64,000 bases of DNA from an uncultured Eggerthellaceae bacterium (GTDB taxonomy: Bacteria > Actinomycetota > Coriobacteriia > Coriobacteriales > Eggerthellaceae): assembly GCA_937892845.1 (NCBI GenBank), contig CALBGP010000028.1:186001-250000 (forward strand), given 5' to 3'. A program made the position numbers and the translations under genes. Under the pieces are notes generated by a model that was given only the letters and a program-made list of their open reading frames with translations, was not told where the DNA came from and did no database searches. Position 1 is the stretch's first letter. Each line of letters starts with the position of its first letter. Shown in pieces: positions 25,502 to 33,105 of the stretch.

Positions 25502-27283
25502 ATGCTTTCATATGATGGTTTTCTTATCCTGAGCTCTCTTGCGGACGCTCATGCAGGGGGTTCGGAATTCGCGGGGGAGATTGCGGGGCTTCCCGCAGCT
25601 GAGGTTGAGTCCGTGCTTGCGGCTTTGCGCGATGCGGGATTGGTGGATGGCGAAGGTGCTGTGACGGAATCGGGCAGAGCGGCGCTTGAGCCGTATCGCG
25701 TCCACAACGCTGTGATCATGGCTGCCGGCATGTCCTCGCGTTTCGCCCCGATTTCCTACGAGAAGCCCAAGGGCGTGCTTGCGGTGCGCGGGGAGGTTCT
25801 CATCGAGCGCCAGATACGCCAGCTTCTTGAGGCTGGAATCGAAGATATCACGGTGGTCGTGGGGTATAAGAAAGAGGAGTTCTTCTACCTTGAGGACAAG
25901 TTCGGCGTCCGGATCATCGTGAACCCTGATTATGCGGTGCGCAACAACAATTCCACCATTCGCTGTGTGGCCGATATTCTGGGGAACACCTACATCTGCT
26001 CCTCCGATGACTATTTCACGGAGTCCCCGTTTACGCGCTATGCCTATCGTTCGTACTATGCCACCGTCCATGAGAGCGGCCCTACGGGTGAATACTGCGT
26101 CCGCACCGCCGGCGAGGACAATCTGATTGAGGGCGTTACGGTGGGCGGCAGTGATTCGTGGGTCATGATGGGGCATGCGTACTGGGATTGCGGGTTCTGC
26201 GAAACCTTCCTCTCCATCCTCGACGATGTCTACGAGGCGCCGGAAACCGCATCGAAGCTCTGGGAGGATATCTACATCGACCATATCGATAAGCTGCCCA
26301 TGGTGGCACGTCAGTATCCCAATGGAATGATCTGGGAATTCGATTCCCTTGATGACCTGCGGAAATTCGATCCAGAATTCATTGACAACATAGATTCATC
26401 CATCATGGACAATATCTGCGCCGTACTGGGGTGCCATCGGGCCGATATCTGCGGAATCGTTCCCATCAAGCAAGGTTTGACCAATCTGTCGTTTCGTTTC
26501 GAAGTTGGCGGCGAGCGCTATGTCTACCGTCATCCGGGACCGGGGACCGATGAGATCATCGACCGCGCCAGCGAAACGAAAAGCCAGGAGATCGCTGCGC
26601 GGCTGGGCCTGGATTCCACCTATGTCCATGAGGATCCATCATCCGGCTGGAAGATCTCGCGCTATATAGACGGGTGCACCACGTTGGATTATTCGAATCC
26701 CGAGCATGTGAAGCGCGCAATGTCCATGGCGAGGACCTTGCACGAATCCGGCGAGGCCACCGGATTCGAATTCGACTTGATGGAAAACGCCAAGAAGATG
26801 ATCGGCATTCTGGAAGCTTCCCATCGCATCGACTTCGCTGATTTCCCGGAGTTGCTTTCCGTGGCGCAACGACTCGACGTTTTGGCGAAGCAGCATGGGG
26901 CGCGGAAATGTTTGTGCCACAATGATTTCTACGACCCCAATTTCCTGGTCGCGCAGGACGGTTCCATCCAGCTCATCGACTGGGAGTATTCGGGCATGGC
27001 GGATTATGCGAGCGATCTGGGCGTATTCATCTGCTGTTGCGCAGATTACTCCTACGAGGATGCCCTGATGGTCCTCCAGCAGTATTTCGGCCGTCCTCTG
27101 ACAGACGAAGAGCTTCTGCATTGCGTATCCTACGTGGCTTTGGCCAGCTTCTATTGGTTCATCTGGGCTCTCTATAAGGAAGCACATGGCTCTCCGGTGG
27201 GCGAGTATCTGTTTTTGTGGTACCGCTTCGCGAAGCGCTATGGTGCGCGGGCTCTTGAAATCGCATCGGAAATGGGGTTGTAG
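25502..27283 (+). CDS. winged-helix / LicC-type nucleotidyltransferase / LicA-type kinase fusion 2
   Basis: This 593-residue paralogue has the same order: an N-terminal helical/winged-helix region (residues 1-60), LicC domain from AAGMSSRFAPISYEKPKGV, and kinase domain with QGLTNLSFRF, HNDFYDPNFL and LIDWEYSGMADYASDLG. It is closer to fusion 3 (53556-55346) than to fusion 1. The N-terminal domain is the most degraded of the three, lacking an obvious recognition helix. TTGGAG (25491-25496) precedes the ATG. Its stop codon directly abuts the start of the EutH gene, indicating translational coupling of activation enzyme and permease. This physical link is the best clue that its substrate is ethanolamine or a close analogue. 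Confidence 0.87.
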   Translation: MLSYDGFLILSSLADAHAGGSEFAGEIAGLPAAEVESVLAALRDAGLVDGEGAVTESGRAALEPYRVHNAVIMAAGMSSRFAPISYEKPKGVLAVRGEVLIERQIRQLLEAGIEDITVVVGYKKEEFFYLEDKFGVRIIVNPDYAVRNNNSTIRCVADILGNTYICSSDDYFTESPFTRYAYRSYYATVHESGPTGEYCVRTAGEDNLIEGVTVGGSDSWVMMGHAYWDCGFCETFLSILDDVYEAPETASKLWEDIYIDHIDKLPMVARQYPNGMIWEFDSLDDLRKFDPEFIDNIDSSIMDNICAVLGCHRADICGIVPIKQGLTNLSFRFEVGGERYVYRHPGPGTDEIIDRASETKSQEIAARLGLDSTYVHEDPSSGWKISRYIDGCTTLDYSNPEHVKRAMSMARTLHESGEATGFEFDLMENAKKMIGILEASHRIDFADFPELLSVAQRLDVLAKQHGARKCLCHNDFYDPNFLVAQDGSIQLIDWEYSGMADYASDLGVFICCCADYSYEDALMVLQQYFGRPLTDEELLHCVSYVALASFYWFIWALYKEAHGSPVGEYLFLWYRFAKRYGARALEIASEMGL

Positions 27284-28510
27284 ATGGAAATCATCGGTAC
27301 TGCTGTCGTTTACATCATCATGGCGTGCGCGCTGGCAGGGTGCTTGGCTTCAGTGTTCAAGCCGGAAAGCGAATTGGGCAAGGAGTTCGTCGCCGGCATT
27401 GATTCCATCGGCCCTATCTTCCTGCCCGTTGCGGGCATTATGGCCTCGGCGCCGTATCTGACGGCGTTCGTCAGCAACGTCTTCGGTCCGCTCTACGGCA
27501 TGGTGGGAGCCGATCCGGCCATGGCGGCAACGACATTCATCGCCGTCGATATGGGTGGCTACCAGCTTGCCGAAGCCCTCGCCGCTACCAAGGAGAGCTG
27601 GATAATGGCCATGATCACGGGATATATGGCCGGTGCGACCATCGTGTTCACCATCCCCGTGGCGCTCAAGATGCTTGAAAGGCGCGACCGCAAGTATCTG
27701 GCATTGGGCGTTATGAGCGGTCTTCTGGCCATTCCCATCGGGGTTCTGGTGGCAAGCGTCATCATTGCCCTGAGCGACCCCATGATCAGGGACGTGGTCT
27801 CCACGAATTCTGATGCCGTGTATCAGCTGGCGTTGTCGTGGGGGCAGATCGGGGTCAATCTGGTTCCGCTGGTCATCATCTGCGTGGCGCTGGCATTGGG
27901 TCTGAAATTCGCCCCCGATGCCATGATCAAGGGCTTCACCGTATTCGGGCGCGTGCTTGAAAGCGTTCTCAAGATCGTGTTCGTGCTGGTGGTGATCGAA
28001 TACTTCACGGGCATCTTCACGACGCTGTTCGGTTCGTTCGGCTTCGATCCCATCTTGGCGGACGACGAGGACATCTTCAGGGCTCTGGAGGTTGCCGGAG
28101 CCATAGGCATGATGCTGTGCGGCGCATTCCCCATGGTCTATCTGATCAAGCGCTACCTTGCCCGACCTCTGGCCAAGGTGGGAGGCGTGTTCGGGCTTTC
28201 GTCCGACGCGACCGCGGGTTTGCTGGCTGCCGCCGCCAACGTGCTTGCGGCCCTTGCCATGGTCAAAGACCTCAAGGCGAAGGACAAGGTCATCGTCATG
28301 GCATTTTCGGTCTGCTGCGCGTTTTTGTTCGGCGACCATCTCTCCTTTACGGCGAACTTCCAGCCTACGCTCATTGTGCCCGTGCTGGTGGGCAAGATGG
28401 TTGCGGGCGTGTTCGCCATAGGTTTCGCCTACCTGCTCGCCGTCAAGAAGGCCGAGCAGCTTGAGGCGGAAGATGGACTGGTCCAGCAGGATCAGTCCAA
28501 GATGAAGTAG
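27284..28510 (+). CDS. eutH: EutH-family ethanolamine permease
   Basis: A membrane protein of 408 residues with about eleven segments and stretches typical of EutH: IDSIGPIFLPVAGIMASAPY, FIAVDMGGYQLAE, and GDHLSFTANFQP near the end. In eut operons EutH admits ethanolamine for catabolism. Here no other eut gene (eutABC, eutLMN, eutD) is in the window; instead the gene abuts a LicC/LicA fusion and is followed by licD genes. In pneumococcus the equivalent place is held by the choline permease LicB, a different family. I infer scavenging of ethanolamine for polymer decoration. Its 3' end overlaps the convergent licD gene by 19 bp. Confidence 0.9.
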   Translation: MEIIGTAVVYIIMACALAGCLASVFKPESELGKEFVAGIDSIGPIFLPVAGIMASAPYLTAFVSNVFGPLYGMVGADPAMAATTFIAVDMGGYQLAEALAATKESWIMAMITGYMAGATIVFTIPVALKMLERRDRKYLALGVMSGLLAIPIGVLVASVIIALSDPMIRDVVSTNSDAVYQLALSWGQIGVNLVPLVIICVALALGLKFAPDAMIKGFTVFGRVLESVLKIVFVLVVIEYFTGIFTTLFGSFGFDPILADDEDIFRALEVAGAIGMMLCGAFPMVYLIKRYLARPLAKVGGVFGLSSDATAGLLAAAANVLAALAMVKDLKAKDKVIVMAFSVCCAFLFGDHLSFTANFQPTLIVPVLVGKMVAGVFAIGFAYLLAVKKAEQLEAEDGLVQQDQSKMK

Positions 28511-29349
28511 TCCTGGTCGTGGGCGGGGTGCCGCTGGTCTTCCGGCGGCAGCTCCATGTAGGCGCCGTAGAATCTGCTCAGCATCTCATCGTAGCGCTGA
28601 GGGCCGGGCAATGCGCGCCCTTCGAATTCCATGGTGATGCTCGGTTCCCAGGGGTTGTTGTCCAGCGCGAAGCGGCTGCCGTCCATGAATACCGATTTGA
28701 TGTCGTAGGCCGCCTTCGCGCCTGTGGCATCCGGGAACCGGGACAGGATGCGTGCGTACTCGGAGAGCCATTCGCTGAAGGTCCTCTTGCGGGATGCCAT
28801 CCAGGCGCGCATGTTGCGCAGGGCGCTGCGCGGATGGATGGGGTTGAAGTTGCCCGGCTTCACATCCTTGGTGGCCCAGTACAGCATCGTGTTCACGTTG
28901 TCCAGCTCTGCGATCATCTGATCTCGGAGCGCTTCGTCTTCAGGCATGCCCACAACGGGGAAGATGTCCATGAACACGGCTTCTTTGAAACCCGCATCCT
29001 TGCGCAGACCCGATGCGTTCGCGGTGGTCTTCGTGTCGTAGATCTTCGCGAATGACTGGTGGTAGGGAACGGTGCTCTCCACGAACATGTCGGCAAGGCG
29101 GTAACGCTCATCCATCATGCCGTTGTCATTGCGGGCGTTGACAATCTCGGTCATGCGCTTGTAGTCCTCGATGGGCATGACCAGATCGATATCATCATCC
29201 CAGGGGATGTATCCTTTGTGGCGGACGGCGCCGATGAGTGTGCCGTAGGCAAGCTGGTAGCGCAGCCCGTGCTCGCGGCAGAAGGCGTCGAAGACGTCGA
29301 GGATGTTCAGCTGGAGTTGTTTGATCTCTTCGAGTTCAAGTTTTCTCAT
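28492..29349 (-). CDS. LicD-family phospho-aminoalcohol transferase 3
   Basis: A 285-residue LicD protein with YGTLIGAVRHKGYIPWDDD and DIDLVMPIEDY. The ATG at 29349 follows AGGAG at about 29357-29361 on the minus strand; upstream in-frame residues are not domain-like. It is transcribed towards eutH and overlaps it tail to tail by 19 bp, and is divergent from a fourth licD. The placement around eutH suggests a transferase for the CDP-amino-alcohol made by the neighbouring fusion. Catalytic aspartates are intact. Confidence 0.88.
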   Translation of the reverse strand: MRKLELEEIKQLQLNILDVFDAFCREHGLRYQLAYGTLIGAVRHKGYIPWDDDIDLVMPIEDYKRMTEIVNARNDNGMMDERYRLADMFVESTVPYHQSFAKIYDTKTTANASGLRKDAGFKEAVFMDIFPVVGMPEDEALRDQMIAELDNVNTMLYWATKDVKPGNFNPIHPRSALRNMRAWMASRKRTFSEWLSEYARILSRFPDATGAKAAYDIKSVFMDGSRFALDNNPWEPSITMEFEGRALPGPQRYDEMLSRFYGAYMELPPEDQRHPAHDQDYFILD

Positions 29350-29532
29350 GTCGCGTCTCCTGGGACGGTTGGTGTTCGAGGCAGGTGCGTCTTCGCCTGG
29401 CCTGCCGGTTTGTGCCTTACATATGATAGCGCAGCCCTTCGTCGGCCGAAGCGCGTCAGGCGGGATATAATCCCGAAAGCGGATATGACCCACAACGGCA
29501 GCTCGGCCGTTTCATCGATACGGGAGGAATGC
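29350..29532. promoter_or_regulatory. divergent licD promoter region
   Basis: This 183-bp gap separates two divergent licD genes. TATAAT (29466-29471) lies inside the inverted repeat CGGGATATAATCCCG (29461-29475) and fits a plus-strand promoter with an overlapping operator. TATCAT on the minus strand (29429-29424) is a candidate -10 for the other gene. No clear -35 is seen for either. Confidence 0.35.
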
Positions 29533-30411
29533 ATGACCGACAATCACGCCGATGGCGCCTTGCAGGCAGATGATCGCCTGCGCGAGTTCCAGCTCTATCA
29601 GCTCGATATCCTCAAGGAGTTCGCACGCGTGTGCGACGAGCATGGCCTGACGTGGTGGCTGGGCTACGGCACGCTGCTTGGTGCCGCCCGTCATGAGGGT
29701 TTCATCCCCTGGGATGACGATATCGACATCCTCATGCCTTCGGAGGATTACCTGAAGTTTCGCGATGCATGCGAGCAGTCCCTCGGGGATGCCTTCTATT
29801 TCCAGTCGCACGGCGCCAACCCTTGCAACTTCATCTCATGGCAGCGCATCGGCGTGAAGAATTCCACGTCGTTGCCGTATGAGTATGCGGATATCCATGG
29901 CGAATGGGGGATCTGCATCGATGTGTTCCCCACCTATCCCACTGCTGCTCCCGATCAGTCCGATTTCTCACGCCGGGCCAAGCTTGTCGCATGGCTCGAC
30001 AAGCTCTCGGCGAAGCATCTCTATCGCCACCAGGCTGCCCAGCAGGAGGGCTTCGTGCGCAAATTGTATTACCGTGCCATGGGCGCCATGCCTGATGCCA
30101 TCAACAAGTCCTTGTGGAACAGGGCCCTTCGCAAGCTCCTCATACCCTTCGGAGCCAACGAGTACGGTTACGTGGGTGCTCTCGGCACGGAAAAGGTGTT
30201 TCCGGCACGCCTGTTCGACGAAACCGTGGAGCTGCCCTTCGAGGGCATGATGCTGCCCGCTCCTGCAGGATACGAGGAGTACCTGTCTTTGTGCTATGGG
30301 GACGACTGGCGTGAGATTCCGCCTATGGAAAACCGCGTCTTCCACAGCGGCGGCGGGTCGGATGAGGTCTTGGTTTCTTTCGATGAGCCTTTCGCACAGT
30401 ATCTGAAGTGA
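29533..30411 (+). CDS. LicD-family phospho-aminoalcohol transferase 4
   Basis: A 292-residue LicD protein with YGTLLGAARHEGFIPWDDD and DIDILMPSEDY, all core residues intact. The start follows GGGAGG (29522-29527) with 5-nt spacing. It differs from the other three in the central region (ISWQRIGVKNSTSLPYEYAD), implying a different acceptor. It is followed after 60 nt by a membrane acyltransferase. Four licD genes in one locus suggest several phospho-substituents per repeat unit or transferases with different donors. Confidence 0.88.
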   Translation: MTDNHADGALQADDRLREFQLYQLDILKEFARVCDEHGLTWWLGYGTLLGAARHEGFIPWDDDIDILMPSEDYLKFRDACEQSLGDAFYFQSHGANPCNFISWQRIGVKNSTSLPYEYADIHGEWGICIDVFPTYPTAAPDQSDFSRRAKLVAWLDKLSAKHLYRHQAAQQEGFVRKLYYRAMGAMPDAINKSLWNRALRKLLIPFGANEYGYVGALGTEKVFPARLFDETVELPFEGMMLPAPAGYEEYLSLCYGDDWREIPPMENRVFHSGGGSDEVLVSFDEPFAQYLK

Positions 30412-30471
30412 TTTCTGGCGCAAGCCAGGGGGATGTCGCCGGACGCGTGCGACGGTAAGGGGGAAAGCCGG

Positions 30472-31488
30472 ATGTCTGGCGGCAGGCTGGTTGTTTTCGA
30501 TAATCTCAAGTTCATGTTGATAGCGCTTGTGGTGATCGGCCATTTCGCCGATTGCTACACCGCCCAGCATGCGAGCATGCGGGCTCTGTTCCTGTTCATC
30601 TATTCGTTTCATATGCCCCTGTTCATCTTCGTGTCGGGCCTGTTCGTCAAAGAGATGGGGGTTGATGCAAGGCTCAACTGGAACCGCATCATCTCCTTTG
30701 TCGCGCTGGGCTTTCTCATGAAGGCCATCAGCGCCGTTCTCACCTTCATCAGTTCTGGTTGGGTGCCCTTCTCGCTTCTCTCAGACGGCGGCCCCGCATG
30801 GTTCATGTTCGCGATTGCGGCCTATACGGTGTTTGTCTGGATGCTGCGCGGCGTGCGCAAGGATTTCGTGCTGGTGTTCTCCGTGGCCTTGGCCCTGTTT
30901 GCAGGTTATGACTCCTCGGTGGGGGATTACCTGTATCTTTCCCGCATCATCGTGTTCTTCCCGTTCTTCTGGGCGGGTTACTGCGTTTCGCCTGCGCAGG
31001 TCGATCGGTTCACAGCGCGCCGCGATGTGCGCATCGTGTCCGCCATCGTCATCGCGGCAGCGGCAGTGGTTTGCGTGCTGCTCATTTCGGACATCTATGC
31101 CATCCGCCCGTTTTTCACGGGCCGCAACTCCTATGAGGCCTGCGGGGTTGATTATGCCATCGCATTCAGGGCGCTTGCCTACTGCGTCTCGGCCGCCATG
31201 TGCGTGGCCGTCATGGCGCTTACACCGCGCCGCCGCATTCCCCTTGCAAGCGCATTCGGCCCGCGTACGCTGCAGGTCTATGTGTGGCATGGGACGGTTC
31301 TGACGCTTTTGGGCATGACGGGCGTGCAGGCGGCCATTGAGGCGTCGTTTGGCGGGTTCGGGTTCTTGGTGTTCGTGGCGCTTGCCATTCCCGTTGCGCT
31401 TCTGCTTTCTGCAAAACCCTTCGGCGTGCCGCTGAAGCCGTTTTTGAACATAACGCCGAAGAGGGAGCGTGCAGACCGGGCGGCCTGA
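30472..31488 (+). CDS. membrane acyltransferase, acyltransferase-3 (O-acetylase) family
   Basis: A 338-residue membrane protein with about ten segments. The N-terminus (FDNLKFMLIALVVIGHFAD) has the conserved histidine of acyltransferase-3 enzymes, which move acetyl groups across the membrane onto sugars, as in OafA and fucose O-acetylases. AAGGGGGAAAG (30457-30467) sets the start at 30472; the ATG at 30433 gives 13 extra non-conserved residues. It is convergent with the GtrA gene, only 3 nt apart. Likely O-acetylates the same polymer or another wall glycan. Confidence 0.82.
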   Translation: MSGGRLVVFDNLKFMLIALVVIGHFADCYTAQHASMRALFLFIYSFHMPLFIFVSGLFVKEMGVDARLNWNRIISFVALGFLMKAISAVLTFISSGWVPFSLLSDGGPAWFMFAIAAYTVFVWMLRGVRKDFVLVFSVALALFAGYDSSVGDYLYLSRIIVFFPFFWAGYCVSPAQVDRFTARRDVRIVSAIVIAAAAVVCVLLISDIYAIRPFFTGRNSYEACGVDYAIAFRALAYCVSAAMCVAVMALTPRRRIPLASAFGPRTLQVYVWHGTVLTLLGMTGVQAAIEASFGGFGFLVFVALAIPVALLLSAKPFGVPLKPFLNITPKRERADRAA

Positions 31489-31491
31489 CCG

Positions 31492-31995
31492 TTATTTGAA
31501 GATCACCTTGCGGTACAAGACGAAGTTCCACAGCGTGATGCAGACCATGGTTGCAAGCTTGGCAAGGATGGAGTGCACGCCGAAGCCCACGAGCCACGAG
31601 ATGGCCAGGGTGGAAAACGTCATGTTGAAGGCGAACAGGATCAGGTACAGCACCAGGCTGCGAACCGGGTTTCCAGTGCTCTTGAATGTGACTGAGCGGT
31701 TCACGGTGAAATTGAATACAGTGGAAGCTATGACTGCGATGATGTTCGCCGGTGCAACGCCTAAGTGAACCATGGCGTAGAGGCCTTGGAACAGCACGAG
31801 CTCTATAAGGGCGGATGATCCGCCTACCAGCAGATACGACACCGCCTGCTTGACCACGTTGCGCTTTTCGCCTGATGCCTGGGGGGTGGCGGTTTTTCTT
31901 CGCTGTGCTTGCGAGTCCTGCTCTGTCTGGTCCGCTTTGTCGGTTTCGGTCTGCATATTTCCGGGTTTCCGTTTCTTTGGCGTGCCTTTTTTCAC
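31492..31995 (-). CDS. GtrA/GtcA-family membrane protein
   Basis: A 167-residue protein with a charged ~45-residue N-terminus and four membrane segments; FLVGGSS-like LLVGGSSALIELVLFQ and FTVNRSVTFK are characteristic of GtrA-like proteins that help flip polyprenyl-phosphate sugars. The GTG start at 31995 has no ribosome site; a minus-strand TATAAT at 32008-32003 would start transcription at about the GTG, so translation may be leaderless, or the ATG at 31956 may be used. It is divergent from a GtrB/CsbB-like transferase and close to YfhO. In Bacillus and Listeria GtcA works with CsbB and YfhO to glycosylate (lipo)teichoic acid (known). Confidence 0.85.
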   Translation of the reverse strand: MKKGTPKKRKPGNMQTETDKADQTEQDSQAQRRKTATPQASGEKRNVVKQAVSYLLVGGSSALIELVLFQGLYAMVHLGVAPANIIAVIASTVFNFTVNRSVTFKSTGNPVRSLVLYLILFAFNMTFSTLAISWLVGFGVHSILAKLATMVCITLWNFVLYRKVIFK

Positions 31996-32019
31996 GACCG
32001 TAATTATAACGGCTACAAT
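31991..32019 (+). promoter_or_regulatory. promoter for the GtrB/CsbB-like gene
   Basis: TTCACG (31991-31996) and TACAAT (32014-32019) are 17 nt apart. A minus-strand TATAAT (32008-32003) for the GtrA gene lies between them, so the two divergent promoters overlap face to face. Confidence 0.5.
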
Positions 32020-32123
32020 AATGCCATTCGGCGCGGGATGCCCTGCGCTGCTCCAATGAACACATCATACGGCACGGCGCGCCATCCCTGTGCAGCCGCC
32101 ATGCCTTCACGCAAGGGGTTGCC

Positions 32124-33086
32124 ATGTTGGTTTCGCTTATCGCTCCCGCCTATAACGAAGAGGGCAATATCGCCGCGTTCGCGCGCGCGGCCGCGGAGGC
32201 GTTTCGCGATCTTCCCGAAGGCTGGTCCTGCGAAGTTGTTTTCGTGGATGATGGAAGCCGGGATGCCACGCTTGAGGCCATGCATGCCGCCATGCGTGAT
32301 GAGGAGGTCCTGTCCGCCGGGCTCTCGGTCAAGGTGGTGGAGTTCTCGCGCAACTTCGGCAAGGAGGCCGCCCTGTATGCCGGCCTTGAGCATGCGCAAG
32401 GGGATATCACGGTCCTCATCGATACCGACATGCAGCAGCCGCCCGCCGTTGCCCGTCAGATGGTTGAAAAGCTCTTTGCCGATCAAAGCATCGACTGCGT
32501 TGCCGCCTATCAGGAGCATCGCCGCCGCAGCAGGCTGCGCAACTGGTTCTCCAGCTTCTTCTATAAGCTGCTCGGCGCCACGTCCGGCATGGACGTTGTC
32601 GCCGACGCGTCGGATTTCAGGGCGTTTCGCCGCACCATGCGCGATGCCTTGCTGGGCATGCCGGAGTACTATCGTTTCTCCAAGGGGCTGTTCTCGTGGA
32701 TCGGCTTCAAGACGCTGCCGTTTCCCTATGTGCCCGAAGACCGCCTCTCCGGTGAGACCTCGTGGTCGTTTTGGAAGCTGGCGAAGTATGCGGTGAGCGG
32801 CCTCATGTCGTTTTCAACCGCTCCGCTGCGCATAGCCACGTGGCTTGGCACGGGTGCTTCCGCCCTATCCATCATCTACATGGTCGTCGTGGTGGCGCAG
32901 CGCCTCATGTTCGGGGTGGAAGTGCCCGGATACGCCACCATCGTTTCGCTCGTGCTGCTTTTGGGCGGCCTGCAGCTGCTTGTGCTGGGCATCGTGGGCG
33001 AATACCTTGCGCGTGTCTACACCCAGGGCAAGAACCGCCCCATCTACATCAAGCGCTCGTTTGAATCCAGCGATCCGCGCGACTAG
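32124..33086 (+). CDS. GT2 polyprenyl-phosphate glycosyltransferase (GtrB/CsbB-like)
   Basis: A 320-residue GT2 enzyme: VSLIAPAYNEEGNIAAF, VDDGSRDAT, FSRNFGKEAAL and DTDMQQPP form the catalytic core, and two membrane segments close the protein (about residues 235-260 and 270-300). This is the architecture of bactoprenyl-phosphate glucosyl/GlcNAc transferases (GtrB, CsbB). It would load one sugar onto undecaprenyl phosphate for transport by the GtrA protein and use by YfhO. The start at 32124 is the first ATG before the domain. It is convergent with yfhO, 19 nt apart. Confidence 0.88.
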   Translation: MLVSLIAPAYNEEGNIAAFARAAAEAFRDLPEGWSCEVVFVDDGSRDATLEAMHAAMRDEEVLSAGLSVKVVEFSRNFGKEAALYAGLEHAQGDITVLIDTDMQQPPAVARQMVEKLFADQSIDCVAAYQEHRRRSRLRNWFSSFFYKLLGATSGMDVVADASDFRAFRRTMRDALLGMPEYYRFSKGLFSWIGFKTLPFPYVPEDRLSGETSWSFWKLAKYAVSGLMSFSTAPLRIATWLGTGASALSIIYMVVVVAQRLMFGVEVPGYATIVSLVLLLGGLQLLVLGIVGEYLARVYTQGKNRPIYIKRSFESSDPRD

Positions 33087-33105
33087 CTGCGCCGTCTGTG
33101 CAAGA

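Noticed and set aside
27284..28510. Part of an ethanolamine-utilisation (eut) microcompartment operon
   Set aside because: No eutABC, shell protein, aldehyde dehydrogenase or phosphotransacetylase gene is nearby; the neighbours are activation and transfer enzymes of the lic type.
29059..29532. Longer N-terminal extension of the LicD gene at 29533
   Set aside because: The in-frame upstream sequence overlaps the divergent licD gene, and GGGAGG directly precedes ATG 29533.
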